Origin: Bugulina stolonifera
Lineage: Eukaryota > Bryozoa > Gymnolaemata > Cheilostomatida > Bugulidae
DNA: 64,000 nucleotides
Direction of reading: 5' to 3'
Assembly (NCBI GenBank): GCA_935421135.1
Contig: OW285191.1
Coordinates: forward strand, 1,922,001-1,986,000
The position numbers were made by a program, and so were the translations under genes. Positions 11,422 through 25,800 of the stretch are shown here, one piece after another. Under the pieces are notes generated by a model. It had not been told where the DNA came from. It was given only the letters and a program-made list of their open reading frames with translations, and ran no database searches. Numbering within the stretch: position 1 is the stretch's first letter; each line of letters begins with the position of its first letter.

Positions 11422-12779
11422 TCATCTGAGTAACCCAGTTAACCTTGTTATAAAGCAGATGGAAAGGTTTTGATTCAATAACTTTTCTATTAATCAAGAG
11501 TTTATAAATTTTTTCTACACTTTTGATAACATGGTACTTAGTCACATACATGTGTATTCACTTTTCTTTTTTATTTCATACGTCAAGGAAGTGCAATTAG
11601 CAAGAAAACTTCTCATTTATTTATGGGTATACTACAATGAGAAGACAATTTCTTCATATTTCTACAAACTCCCATGAGTGAATAGAGGTAGTGGGTGGCC
11701 TATTTATCAGCATTTTCCTAGAATACACAGACATAACATACTTGTGTTAAAACAATATTATTTCAGGAAGAGAAATAAAGAACTAAATTTAGCTTAAATG
11801 GTTTGCAATTATATTTCTCTACTCATACAAGAGAGGACAACTCAGGAAGACTACCCAGCCTTTGGGGCTACTTCCACTAAATATAAGACAGGGTGACCAA
11901 CCAAAGTTTGTAAAAATGAGTCAAAAAAATATAAAAGTGAGTCAAACATGTTCAAGGAAAATTTTTCAGCATTGTTGTTGAATAATGTATGTACAAATGA
12001 CATGGTAAAAACTTTTTGCATATAATTTTATGTTTTAAATAGCAGGATGTATTATAATATTTTTATCATTAGTAGCTTTAGGTGAACTACGAGGCCTAAT
12101 TTGACTAGATTGATGAAATGGACCCTGACTTTCTATCTACATATTGTATTCTATTACATTGTCAGACCAACTTCCATGGAGTAATTAGCAGAATGAAGTT
12201 TACTAAAATGTTTAAGACATAAAAGATGACAACTCCCTAGAAATGTCAACAATGCTTAGAGGCCTGAGCTAAGCCAAACAAGATATTTATTGGCTGGATT
12301 AAAAGCACAGCCCACTGTAGCAAATAAATGAGTTTAGCTTCCACAAAATGAGTATATACGCGTCCAGCTTACACAAAACGAGTCAATATGCGTCATGCAT
12401 CCAACTAGCAATTGTTTCTCTAAAAGGTGTCTCTAGACTCATTATAAGTCCTATTTGGTCAATGTGTATAAGGTGATCGTCATTCAGTCACTTCTAGATC
12501 TGTCAACCTCAGTCGCAAGAATGGTTTCTCACATATTTTCTATGGCATCTCTCACTATCACGTGACTCGCCACGTGATCCGTATCAACAACTCCACACGT
12601 CCTTCCCAAGTTTTGTTCCTCCAAGGTGTGATCACACCTCTAAACTGCAATATATATATCACACACCAGCAGCATTTTTATTCTTTTTGTTTTTCGCTTT
12701 TAATAGTTGTGGTTAATTAACAGTAACAGATGAACTAATGAATAGTGAAAAACAATGGATAACAGCACAGAGATACAAC
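11422..12779. other. Intergenic DNA, nothing recognised
   Basis: No gene or clear repeat is seen. A TATATATATC stretch near 12650 lies just before the large minisatellite. Confidence 0.4.
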
Positions 12780-15700
12780 AAAGTTGTTTCCACTGGAACG
12801 CAGCACACAACCAGCGTTGTTTCCACTGTAGCACAGCACACAACCAGCGTTGTTTCCACTGTAGCACAGCACACAACCAGCGTTGTTTCCACTGGAACAC
12901 AGCACACAACCAGCGTTGTTTTCACTGTAGCACAGCACACAACCAGCGTTGTTTCTACTGTAGCGCAGCACACAACCAGCGTTGTCCCCACTGTAACGCA
13001 CCACACAGCCAACGTTGTTTCCACTGTAACACAGGACACAACCAGCGTTATCCCCACTGTAGTACAGCACACAACCAACGTTGTCCCCACTGTAACGTAC
13101 CGCACAACCAGCGTTGTTTCCACTGTAGCGCAGCACACAACCAGCGTTGTTTCCACTGGAACACAGCACACAACCAGCGTTGTTTCCACTGTAGCACAGC
13201 ACACAACCAGCGTTGTTTCCACTGTAGCACAGCACACAACCAGCGTTGTTTCCACTGGAACACAGCACACAACCAGCGTTGTTTCCACTGTAGCACAGCA
13301 CACAACCAGCGTTGTTTCCACTGTAGCACAGCACACAACCAGCGTTGTTTCTACTGTAACACAGCACACAACCAGCGTTGTTTCCACTGTCGCAGAGCAC
13401 ACAACCAGCGTTGTTTCCACTGGAACACAGCACACAACCAGCGTTGTTTCCACTGTAGCACAGCACACAACCAGCGTTGTTTCTACTGTAGCGCAGCACA
13501 CAACCAGCGTTGTCCCCACTGTAACGCACCACACAACCAACGTTGTTTCCACTGTAACACAGGACACAACCAGCGTTATCCCCACTGTAGTACAGCACAC
13601 AACCAAAGTTGTCCCCACTGTAACGCACCACGCAACCAGCGTTGTTTCCACTGTAGCGCAGCACACAACCAGCGTTGTTTCCACTGTAACACAGCACACA
13701 ACCAGCGTTGTTTCCACTGTAACACAGCACACAACCAGCGTTGTTTCCACTGTAGCACAGCACACAACCAGCGTTGTTTCCACTGTAGCACAGCACACAA
13801 CCAGCGTTGTTTCCACTGTCGCAGAGCACACAACCAGCGTTGTTTCCACTGTAGCGCAGCACACAACCAGCGTTGTTTCCACTGTAACACAGCACACAAC
13901 CAGCGTTGTTTCCACTGTAGCACAGCACACAACCAGCGTTGTTTCCACTGTAGCACAGCACACAACCAGCGTTGTTTCCACTGTCGCAGAGCACACCACC
14001 AGCGTTGTTTCCACTGTAGCACAGCACACAACCAGCGTTGTTTCCACTGTAGCACAGCACACAACCAGCGTTGTTTCCACTGTAACACAGCACACAACCA
14101 GCGTTGTTTCCACTGTAACACAGCACACAACCAGCGCTGTTTCCACTGTAGCACAGCACACAACCAGCGTTGTTTCCACTGGAACACAGCACACAACCAG
14201 CGTTGTTTCCACTGTAGCACAGCACACAACCAGCGTTGTTTCCACTGTAGCACAGCACACAACCAGCGTTGTTTCCACTGTAGCACAGCACACAAGCAGC
14301 GTTGTCCCCACTGTAACATTGCACACAACCAGCGTTGTTTCCACTGTAGCGCAGCACACAACCAGCGTTGTCCCCACTGTAACGCACCGCACAACCAGCG
14401 TTGTTTCCACTGTAGCACAGCACACAACCAGCGTTGTTTCCACTGTAACACAGCACACAACCAGCGTTGTTTCCACTGTATCACAGCACACAACAAGCGT
14501 TGTCTCCACTGTATCACAGCACACAACAAGCGTTGTCTCCACTGTAACGCAGCACACAACCAGCGTTGTTTCCACTGTAGCGCAGCACACAACCAGCGTT
14601 TTCCCCACTGTCACGCACCGCACAACCAGCGTTGTTTCCACTGTAGCACAGCACACAACCAGCGTTGTTTCTACTGTAGCGCAGCACACAACCAGCGTTG
14701 TCCCCACTGTAACGCACCACACAGCCAACGTTGTTTCCACTGTAGCACAGCACACAACCAACGTTGTTTCCACTGTAGCACAGCACACAACCAGCGTTGT
14801 TTCCACTGTAACACAGCACACAACCAGCGTTGTTTCCACTGTAACACAGCACACAACCAGCGTTGTTTCTACTGTAGCGCAGCACACAACCAGCGTTGTT
14901 TCCACTGTAACACATCACACAACCAGCGTTGTTTCCTCTGTAGAACAGCACACAACCAGCGTTGTTTCCACTGTAGCACAGCACACAACCAGTGTTGTTT
15001 CCACTGTAACACAGCACACAACCAGCGTTGTTTCCACTGTAACACAGCACACAACCAGCGTTGTTTCTACTGTAGCGCAGCACACAACCAGCGTTGTTTC
15101 CACTGTAACACATCACACAACCAGCGTTGTTTCCTCTGTAGAACAGCACACAACCAGCGTTGTTTCCACTGTAGCACAGCACACAACCAGTGTTGTTTCC
15201 ACTGCAGCACAGCACACAACCAGCGTTGTTTCCACTGTAACACAGCACACAACCAGCGTTGTTTCTACTGTAGCGCAGCACACAACAAGCGTTGTTTCCA
15301 CTGTAACACATCACACAACCAGCGTTGTTTCCTCTGTAGAACAGCACACAACCAGCGTTGTTTCCACTGTAGCACAGCACACAACCAGTGTTGTTTCCAC
15401 TGCAGCACAGCACACAACCAGCGTTGTTTCCACTGTAACACAGCACACAACCAGCGTTGTTTCCACTGTAGCGCAGCACACAACAAGCGTTGTTTCCACT
15501 GTAACATAGCACACAACCAGCGTTGTTTCCACTGTAACGCAGCACACAACAAGCGTTGCTTCCACTGTAGCACAACACACAACCAGCGTTGTTTCTACTG
15601 TAACACAGCACACAACCAGCGTTGTTTCCACTGTAGCACAGCACACAACCAGCGTTGTTTCCACTGTAGCACAGCACACAACCAGCGTTGTTTCCACTGG

Positions 15701-18300
15701 AACACAGCACACAACCAGCGTTGTTTTCACTGTAGCACAGCACACAACCAGCGTTGTTTCTACTGTAGCGCAGCACACAACCAGCGTTGTCCCCACTGTA
15801 ACGCACCACACAGCCAACGTTGTTTCCACTGTAACACAGGACACAACCAGCGTTATCCCCACTGTAGTACAGCACACAACCAACGTTGTCCCCACTGTAA
15901 CGTACCGCACAACCAGCGTTGTTTCCACTGTAGCGCAGCACACAACCAGCGTTGTTTCCACTGTAACACAGCACACAACCAGCGTTGTTTCCACTGTCGC
16001 AGAGCACACAACCAGCGTTGTTTCCACTGTAGCACAGCACACAACCAGCGTTGTTTCCACTGTAGCACAGCACACAACCAGCGTTGTTTACACTGTAACA
16101 CAGCACACAACCAGCGTTGTTTCCACTGTAGCACAACACACAACCAGCGTTGTTTCCACTGTCGCAGAGCACACAACCAGCGTTGTTTCCACTGTAGCAC
16201 AGCGCACAACAAGCGTTGTTTCCACTGTAACACAGCACACAACCAGCGTTGTTTCCACTGTAGCACAGCACACAACCAGCGTTGTTTCCACTCGAACACA
16301 GCACACAACCAGCGTTGTTTCCACTGTAGCACAGCACACAACCAGCGTTGTTTCCACTGTAGCACAGCACACAACCAGCGTTGTTTCCACTGGAACACAG
16401 CACACAACCAGCGTTGTTTCCACTGTAGCACAGCACACAACCAGCGTTGTTTCCACTGTAGCACAGCACACAACCAGCGTTGTTTCTACTGTAACACAGC
16501 ACACAACCAGCGTTGTTTCCACTGTCGCAGAGCACACAACCAGCGTTGTTTCCACTGGAACACAGCACACAACCAGCATTGTTTCCACTGTAGCACAGCA
16601 CACAACCAGCGTTGTTTCTACTCTAGCGCAGCACACAACCAGCGTTGTCCCCACTGTAACGCACCACACAACCAACGTTGTTTCCACTGTAACACAGGAC
16701 ACAACCAGCGTTATCCCCACTGTAGTACAGCACACAACCAAAGTTGTCCCCACTGTAACGCACCACGCAACCAGCGTTGTTTCCACTGTAGCGCAGCACA
16801 CAACCAGCGTTGTTTCCACTGTAACACAGCACACAACCAGCGTTGTTTCCACTGTAACACAGCACACAACCAGCGTTGTTTCCACTGTAGCACAGCACAC
16901 AACCAGCGTTGTTTCCACTGTAGCACAGCACACAACCAGCGTTGTTTCCACTGTCGCAGAGCACACAACCAGCGTTGTTTCCACTGTAGCACAGCACACA
17001 ACCAGCGTTGTTTCCACTGTCGCAGAGCACACCACCAGCGTTGTTTCCACTGTAGCACAGCACACAACCAGCGTTGTTTCCACTGTAGCACAGCACACAA
17101 CCAGCGTTGTTTCCACTGTAACACAGCACACAACCAGCGTTGTTTCCACTGTAACACAGCACACAACCAGCGCTGTTTCCACTGTAGCACAGCACACAAC
17201 CAGCGTTGTTTCCACTGGAACACAGCACACAACCAGCGTTGTTTCCACTGTAGCACAGCACACAACCAGCGTTGTTTCCACTGTAGCACAGCACACAACC
17301 AGCGTTGTTTCCACTGGAACACAGCACACAACCAGCGTTGTTTCCACTGTAGCACAGCACACAACCAGCGTTGTTTCCGCTGTAGCACAGCACACAACCA
17401 GCGTTGTTTCTACTGTAACACAGCACACAACCAGCGTTGTTTCCACTGTCGCAGAGCACACAACCAGCGTTGTTTCCACTGGAACACAGCACACAACCAG
17501 CGTTGTTTCCACTGTAGCACAGCACACAACCAGCGTTGTTTCTACTGTAGCGCATCACACAATCAGCGTTGTCCCCACTGTAACGCACCACACAACCAAC
17601 GTTGTTTCCACTGTAACACAGGACACAACCAGCGTTATCCCCACTGTAGTACAGCACACAACCAAAGTTGTCCCCACTGTAACGTATGCACAACCAGCGT
17701 TGTTTCCACTGTAGCGCAGCACACAACCAGCGTTGTTTCCACTGTAACACAGCACACAACCAGCGTTGTTTCCACTGTAACACAGCACACAACCAGCGTT
17801 GTTTCCACTGTCGCAGAGCACACAACCAGCGTTATTTCCACTGTAGCACAGCACACAACCAGCGTTGTTTCCACTGTAGCACAGCACACAACCAGCGTTG
17901 TTTCCACTGTAACACAGCACACAACCAGCGTTGTTTCCACTGTAACACAGCACACAACCAGCGTTGTTTCCACTGTAATACAGCACACAACCAGCGTTGT
18001 TTCCACTGTAACACAGCACACAACCAGCGTTGTTTCCACTGTAGCACAGCACACAACAAGCGTTGTTTCCACTGTAACACAGCACACAACCAGCGTTGTT
18101 TCCACTGTAACGCAGCACACAACAAGCTTTGTTTCTACTGTAGCACAGCACACAACCAGCGTTGTTTCTACTGTAACACAGCACACACCAGCGTTGTTTC
18201 CACTGGAACACAGCACACAACCAGCGTTGTTTCCACTGTAGTACAGCACACAACCAGCGTTGTTTCCACTGTACCACAGCACACAGCCAGTGTTCTTTCC
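12780..18300. repeat. 33-bp minisatellite, about 167 units (5.5 kb)
   Basis: The unit is ACACAACCAGCGTTGTTTCC followed by ACTGTAGCACAGC, 33 bp, with frequent variants (GTAACA, GGAACA, GTCGCA, TCCCCACTGTAACGCACC). Because 33 is a multiple of 3 and most frames lack stops, very long reading frames exist on both strands: TTSVVSTVAQH and CFHCSTAHNQR types on plus; VETTLVVCCAT, CYSGNNAGCVL and LQWKQRWLCAV types on minus. Higher-order structure is clear: variant blocks recur at offsets of 2805 bp (85 units; 12915 and 15720) and 3135 bp (95 units; 13611 and 16746), and a 198-bp block (6 units) is triplicated at about 14871, 15069 and 15267. No introns, signal peptide or conserved flanking domain support a gene. 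Confidence 0.95.
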
Positions 18301-19300
18301 ATTGAAAATAACAGCATAGCTGCTGCGACTTAGGCCTGCTGTTAGTCTGTACAAGTATTTTACTACTACCATGAAATTTGTAAGTAAGTCTCTAGATAAA
18401 ACCTTCTAAGTCATGATTGGTATGGGTTAGTTAGCTTTAGAGCCGTGCTATGCTACGGACCCGAGTTCCTGAGAGGTGCCCAGACAGAGTAATCTAGACT
18501 TCGTATGCATGCAGTCATCTGGAACAAAGAGTGCATAATAGTCTATGTTGCTATAATGTTCTAGTTCTAGACTAATGGTGCTGGTCTAATAAGTTATTAT
18601 GATCTGCATGGTTTTTCTAGCAGATTTCTAGTCGTTTTGTGAGTTTCATTGAATAGGATTGCAATGAAAATAGGACAAGTGGGTTCTCAAGCAGCCACTT
18701 TCCCTGAACTCACAGCCTTTGATTATGTAATGATTTCAAGGTCCAGGTGTAACAACCAGGGCTGAACTGATTGTACAGGTAAAGTGGCATTTGATTGTAT
18801 CGTGAATACAATTCAATTTTCTAAGTGTTGGCTCGAAAGTGGAATCCTCCTACTTATAACACAGGACTAAAAATAGACTGATATTATTAGACCAATCTTG
18901 TGATTAAGTCCAGAGTGCAACAGTACAACATAAATATGATTTATAGACTAGAAAAGCTATGAACTATAATAAAGCACAACATAATTGCAGTAGGAGAAAA
19001 GGGATAAGTAGACATTGCTTGCTATAAGATACTAATTGCCTCCAACATTTTATTGTAACTAATAGACTGTTAGTTGAGGTGAGGTAACAATTACACAATA
19101 CAGTCTTGCCCTTCATGCAATAGCATATAAGTGAGTGCGGCATTTGCAGTCACTCAGTTTTTCTCTCTCTCTCTCTCTTATTTAATGCACCAGAGTCTAT
19201 AGATATGTCGCTCTCTACCTTGGTTAGTATTAGCTACATTCAGTGTGACTGTAAACTAGGCTCATATGTTTGGTACAGTGCTGTGCACTTAGGGCTATAG
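18301..19300. other. Intergenic DNA
   Basis: No gene is recognised. A (CT)n microsatellite lies at about 19161-19180. Confidence 0.4.
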
Positions 19301-19567
19301 GTGTCTTCGCGACCTCTTGGACGGACCTGGATTACAAATAAAACTCACAAGATGGCCGTACGACCCAGGTCAGAAGGGCTATTGGCCTGGGATTTTACTT
19401 GGCCGGACGAAACCATCCCTAGCTGATCAGCACACCTGATTTCTTCGCGCGAAAATGAGGATTTTGCATTTGGCGCAGGCCGGTGTGTTCACGACCCTGT
19501 AACGGATGTGTGCCGGAAAATATTTTTGTAAATTGGCCTGGGTCTGAAGTTTAGGTCGCGAAGACAC
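19301..19567. mobile_element. MITE family A, copy 1 (GTGTCTTCGCGACC ends)
   Basis: The left end GTGTCTTCGCGACCTCTTGG and the right end AGGTCGCGAAGACAC are inverted repeats. The interior holds GGCCTGGGATTTTACTTGG and TGTGTGCCGGAAAAT, shared with copies at 34065, 41158, 51506 and 59870. Non-coding. Confidence 0.85.
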
Positions 19568-20495
19568 CTTATGCTGGAATAGCACTGTTTCAAGTGATAG
19601 CACTCTCCACCATTTATTTGGGCATAGCCTGGGGCCCTAAGGGCAGATTCTAATGCAATATCTATCATGGTGAAGGGTGCCAGCCTAGAGCCAGTATTAG
19701 TTTTAGCGGGTCCACGATCAATTATGAATGAAATTTTAATTAGAAGCACTTACATATTAACGTTGTAAGTGTTTACCTATCTTTAATAATCTTAGGCTTG
19801 CAATAGAGATCCAGTATCCAGTCTTAGTCTACAATAATATTAGTTACATGTATATAGTACATTGTTTACTGATCATAACATATATTATGTACATTTTCAA
19901 TAGTTGGTAATATATCATACTCCAAGGTATTATAATGTTCAGTCTAGTTTTATGTACTCACTTTTGTGGCTTGAATGTTGATTGCTGGCTGGTCTGGTTA
20001 GAGCTCTGTGGTTAGGGTTACTTGGTACAACCAACTAGTAGTTTGTATATTACTGGTCAGACATGATGGTTCCCATTGACGTGTTATAGATCATGGGTCT
20101 ACCAATGTGAGGTCATCCAGTTATACTATTCCAATGAGAAAAGTTTTAGCTTTAGCTATTTTTACTGAATGGGACAATTTAGAAAATAAATGCACCCTAA
20201 ACCTCACCTTCTACTCTTTGGGCAAATCTGAGATTGCCATCATATGGAATTTGTCTGATGAAGCTTTTTGCCATGGTATGACAATATTATGTTTGCCTAT
20301 TACTGTCTAGGTCAAACACATTGAGGTCGTATAATAGCATCCATCACAATGTGCTTCAATCATCATCTATATATTACTTTACCTTAACATACCAATAGGA
20401 TTTGCTGGTGCTATTAATACAGAAGGCTTTAGCTATTTGTAATATTCTATATTATTTTCTTAACTATTTTAGATTGAGGACTATTCAGCTAAAAT
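19568..20495 (+). promoter_or_regulatory. Upstream region and 5' UTR of ASPG
   Basis: No further gene is seen. An acceptor-like TAACTATTTTAG ends at 20472, 23 bases before the ASPG start codon, so the first coding exon is probably preceded by a spliced non-coding exon. The promoter itself cannot be placed. Confidence 0.35.
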
Positions 20496-22803
20496 ATGTC
20501 GTATAACTATCGTCAATTAATGCGTCACCATAACTTGCCGATGGAGGGAGACACTCAATGTGTTGCAGACAATGAGTTTGGTACTGTACTTGTCATATAT
20601 ACTGGTGGCACCATTGGAATGGAACTCAACAGGGATGGAGGTACAATCATAGTTATACTTATGCTACATACTTTATTAAGTATCCAAGACTTGCGACCCA
20701 TAGATATAATACTATCCAACTCACTGCATGTGTTGCTTTGTTACACAGTCTACGTGAATGAGAAAGATAAACTATACCACTGGATGTTGAGCATGCCTAT
20801 GTTCCATGATCAAGTTTACGCCGCTAAGAGACAACAGTCTGCTAATGAGCCACCATTTCTCCATAAATTCAGCTACCCACCACTTTACATGCCGTGAGTA
20901 TCTACATATGACTGGCAGTATATTTAATGTACCCATAGTTTAGTCTGTGTCAAACAGTAACATGGACTCTCATATACTGCAGCATTTACATAATTATGTT
21001 CATGTTATCCTTTAGGGTCACCAGCAGAGCACACGAACCAAAGCATATCACATACATCGTCTATGAGTATCAACAGCTGGTTGACAGTTCCAATATCGAA
21101 TCAGACAATATGCTGCAGATAGCACTTGATGTCAAAGTTAGTATATCATTCTAAACTGTATATCTCGATAGATACCTATTTCATCTTGCAGTGCATACAT
21201 ATTTCTACTGTACATAAATTATCATAGTTGAGTAAACCATCTACTCGTGTACTCCTATTGTTTACTTGTACTATATACATGTACTCCTATTGTTTACTTC
21301 TAATATGTACATGTACTCCTATTGTTTACTTCTAATATGTACATGTACTCCTATTGTGTACTTCTAATATGTACATGTACTCCTATTGTTTACTTCTAAT
21401 ATATACATGTACTCCTATTGTTTACTTCTAATATGTACATGTACTCCTATTGTGTACTTCTAATATGTACATGTACTCCTATTGTTTACTTCTAATATAT
21501 ACATGTACTCCTATTGTTTACTTCTAATATATACATGTACTCCTATTGTTTACTTCTAATATGTACATGTACTCCTATTGTTTACTTCTAATATGTACAT
21601 GCACTCATATTGTTTACTTCTAACATGTACATGTACTCCTATTGTTTACTTCTAATATGTACATGCACTCATATTGTTTACTTCTAATATGTACATGTAC
21701 TCCTATTGTTTACTTCTAATATGTACATGTACTCCTATTGTTTACTTCTAATATGTACATGTACTCCTATTGTTTGCTTCTAATATGTAGTTGTACTCCT
21801 ATTGTTTACCTCACAGAGATTTTATAGAAAGTTTGATGCTTTTGTAATCCTACACGGAACTGACACTATGTGTTACACTGCAGCCGCACTTTCTTTTATC
21901 TTGGAGGACCTTGGCAAACCAGTTATAGTCACAGGTAAACCATCGATATGACTTTTACTAGTGCTGGTAATACTAATACTACTAGTGATAATTGTAGAAT
22001 ACCAATATAGTGTGTTTAGATATGAATTATTGTAATTATATACAAGTCATGTAGGCCTATTACATAAACAGCTTCACTCACTTCTGCTGTGCTGTAGGAT
22101 GACTCTCTACGCTTTTTCTTTCTGATTTGTTTTCTCATAGACTCTATAGACTCCCGATTTCTGACTGACTGACTAGCTGACTGACTGATTGGCTGACTGA
22201 CTGACTGACTAACTGACTGGCCTCTTCCTCCTTTTACTCATCTGACCCTGAATCTTACTCTCTTTTCATCCCTGACTTGCTCTTCTCCTGCACTGTTATT
22301 CACTACCGTTCCCTGCTCTTTGGTTCTATTTACCTCTTTTTAGCTAAATGACTCATATAACATGGCCCTCTCTGCATGTAGGCCTACTTGTATACATGTA
22401 TTACTTTCTCAAGTGCTAGTTGCCCCTCCTCTCATCCTTTCTACTAATTCCCACATCACAAAATTCCAGTTTTACTCTATTCCTTATTGTCTCCCCTCTC
22501 TTTCCAGACTTCCTGTTATCACATATGAATCATACAATGTGCTCTCACTTGAACTCTTCAGGTTTTCTACTACCGTCTTTCGGGTTCTTTATCTACTTTC
22601 ATCTGTGATGATTTGGTCCATCTAAGAAAGAAGCAACCTCAAGGTTTACAGGATGCCAAGCATTATCCCAAGTCTCTCTCTCTTATCACTGACTCAGTAG
22701 TTTCATCTATTAGATACGATCACTTCTATCTGTCACTATTGCTACTACTGCTACTACTACTACTGCTGCTACTGCTACTGCTACTGCTACTGCTACTACA
22801 CTG

Positions 22804-22844
<41 letters not shown>

Positions 22845-25800
22845 GCTACTACACTGCTACTGTTTCACAGGTTCTCAAATTCCCATCTATGAAACAAGAA
22901 GTGATGGACAGGAGAATTTGCTCGGTGCCCTCATCATGGCCGCCAGCTTTAACATCCCTGAGGTGAGCCAACATTTTGAGATAGTGACTGCATGTACGCT
23001 TTTAGCTTCTTCTCTAATCACAGTGTACATGTTTAACTTTTCTCATTATGCTAAACTAACTGTCTGTCCGTCTGTCCGCTGCAACAGGTCTGCATATTCT
23101 TTAACAACAATCTCTTCAGAGGTAATAGGACAAGAAAAGTATCAGCAGACACTCTAGATGCCTTTGACTCTCCTAACTTTCCCACTCTTGCCAAGTTAGA
23201 AGTGCTTGTGACAGGTAATTACTCTTAGATGTGTTGCTGTAATACCACATGCTAGTTTATCTAATACTTTATCATTACACATAAGTAGCAATGTTACTAT
23301 ATCCTCACACATGCTAGTTGACCTAATACTTTATCATCATACATTAGTAAGAATATTATTATTGCTTATTATCATAACTTGAAGGTGGTAATTATTTTTT
23401 TTGAAAAGTAATATTCATTTACTCTGGGCTCTCTGTCATCATCCCATTACAGCTTCCTGTATCTGCTCCCCTTGTATATTCTGCTACAATTTCCTCTGAA
23501 TTCTAATGTCTGCTCATGACTCCGATCATTCTTTTTTTCTCAACTTTATCAACATATCATGTAGAGTGACATCTTTACCGAGTTTGCTATCCCAGGAGTG
23601 AAACTCAACAGGGAAATCATATTTAGATTTGGGCATAGATAACAAAAACTCCCACAGTGTGACTCTAGACTTTGAAATGAGACCTTCAACTCACACCCTT
23701 CGGTGGAGGTCAAATAGGTTCCATACCCTAAAAGCAGATACTTTTTGCGAGTTTTAAAACTTTCTAACTCTTCTATCGCAAAATGCTCCAGGATTAGCAA
23801 ACTCACGAAAGAAACTTTCTTCCGCTAAAGATTTCTGCTTTTAGGGTAAGTAGTTATGGCAACTATCAACTCCAGGGGGAGTAGAAGCTTTTAAAATGAT
23901 AATAATCATGTGTTATACTACTGAATTGAGTTTGTAATCGTACCTGTTAGTGGTTGTGAGTACACACCCACTGCTATCCCATCACTCACTAGTCCTTCTA
24001 CAATGCCTGTTTAATGTTGAACCCACTTGAATAACAAAGTAACCTCCATTATGTCTGCAATTTATGGAATGCCCAACTGAAATTCCTATGACATCACACT
24101 TTTTGGAGTTCTCTTTTCCCAATATGAATAGTAATGATGTAATAATATTATCAAATGGTGGAATCAGACAGATTTATTTATACTGTATCGTTTTATTAAT
24201 ATTAAAGGGGTTTGGCCATACTTTTTTGTGTGATATTCCCATTGCAAGGAATTTATTTCTAAGCATTTGGTTCAGTAGGCCTACACAGGTACTGCTCATA
24301 GGTGAAGCTGAGCTGGTGTAGCCGTGATGTGTTCTGTCCACTGTGCTAGACAGTTAGACGCCAGAGAGCCTCAGATCCAAACCCCAGTCAGAATTGGTTT
24401 ATTTCACGGATGTGGAACCAAGTCTCTTCTACTTCGTTTTTGTTAATTTTTTTTTGGAGAGGGGGGGAGGGTTACACTATGGAAAGCAGCGAGTTTTAAA
24501 TACTCCATTTTGGTCAAGAGATTGTTTCCAACAGAGTGGACCATGATGTAAAGGTGTGGAATCTCTGAGTGCAGTGCGCTGTACATAGTTATATAGTCTT
24601 TGTCTCTATACCCTCATACAGTGTACATAGTTATATAGTCTTTGTCTCTATACCCTCATACAGTGTACATAGTTATATAGCCTTTGTCTCTATCTCATAC
24701 AGTGTACATAGTTATATAGTCTTTGTCTCTATCTCATACAGTGTACACATAGTTATATAGTCTTTGTCTCTATCTCATACAGTGTACTGGGATCTCATCC
24801 AAAGACCATCAAATATGAAGAAGTTTAATGTGCACACAATACTCTCTCAGAATGTAGCTGTGCTTAGAGTCTTTCCTAATCTCTCTGCTGCAGTAGTGAG
24901 GGCGTTCTTACAAGACCCCATTGAAGGTAGCTGCTGTTTTTCTACAGTACCTAAGGCTATAGACTAGAATATTTATTTAATGATTTTCTAGCTCTGTATA
25001 TCTGAACCGAATTTCACACTTAAATGTGTAATGGAATATGTTCTGTTGGTAAGGTACCAGTACTACACATTTATATACATGTACATGTATACATATACGA
25101 TGTTAACATGTAATTTTTATCCATGTATATAAATGTGTCACAGTGAAACTAAAGTGTCCAAAACCATTTTATTGCTAATAGTTTCGTATTAGAAAGCACT
25201 TATCAGAAAAGATGGTTTATATGTGTGAAGATCTCTGATTTATGTAGATATATGCGTACATTAAGCTTGTATGTTTTATGCTTACCCTACTGACTTTGTG
25301 TGATCACACCTTTTTGCATCTGCCGTCTTGGCAGCACTAAAATATTTTGGGTAGTGGTAAAAGACGTGAGAGTGTGAAGACAACTGCAACTAACGTTAGA
25401 ATACTTATACTAGGGAGGAACTAGACGAGAATAAAGATTTTGGTTGGGGGTTTGGGGTAAACAAAAGTTTGATTTCTAACGTTAGCAACCTTAGTTGGAG
25501 TTGTCTTCTTTTTTCTCACGTCATTATGAACTTATATTGGCAATTTGCCAGCCAGATTTATCAGCCCAAGGAGTAAGAGAGAAGGAGGCTCGTCCATGAA
25601 AACCTGTATATATGTTACAATGGGCTTCCGGTGTTTGATGTGCGCCTCGGGTACTTTGTAAAGTCAGAAGAAAAGATGATGAATGTTTTTAAAAAAAGTA
25701 AAATTCACACATCAACTGAAATTAAAATATAAACAATGTCAACAATATTGGTAACACTCTAATGAACAGGCTGACTATATACACACTACATATCTCAATG

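Noticed and set aside
12755..18241. 1828-codon open frame as a giant Cys/His-rich or Ser/Thr-rich protein gene
   Set aside because: It is a by-product of a 33-bp period without stops in most frames on both strands. The frame switches from one repeat type to another near 17690, the cysteine is replaced by Trp in many units, and there is no intron, signal peptide or unique domain.
22613..22966. Poly-Leu/Tyr frame as a membrane protein
   Set aside because: It reads through the (CTR)n tract and then the true exon 5 in the wrong frame.
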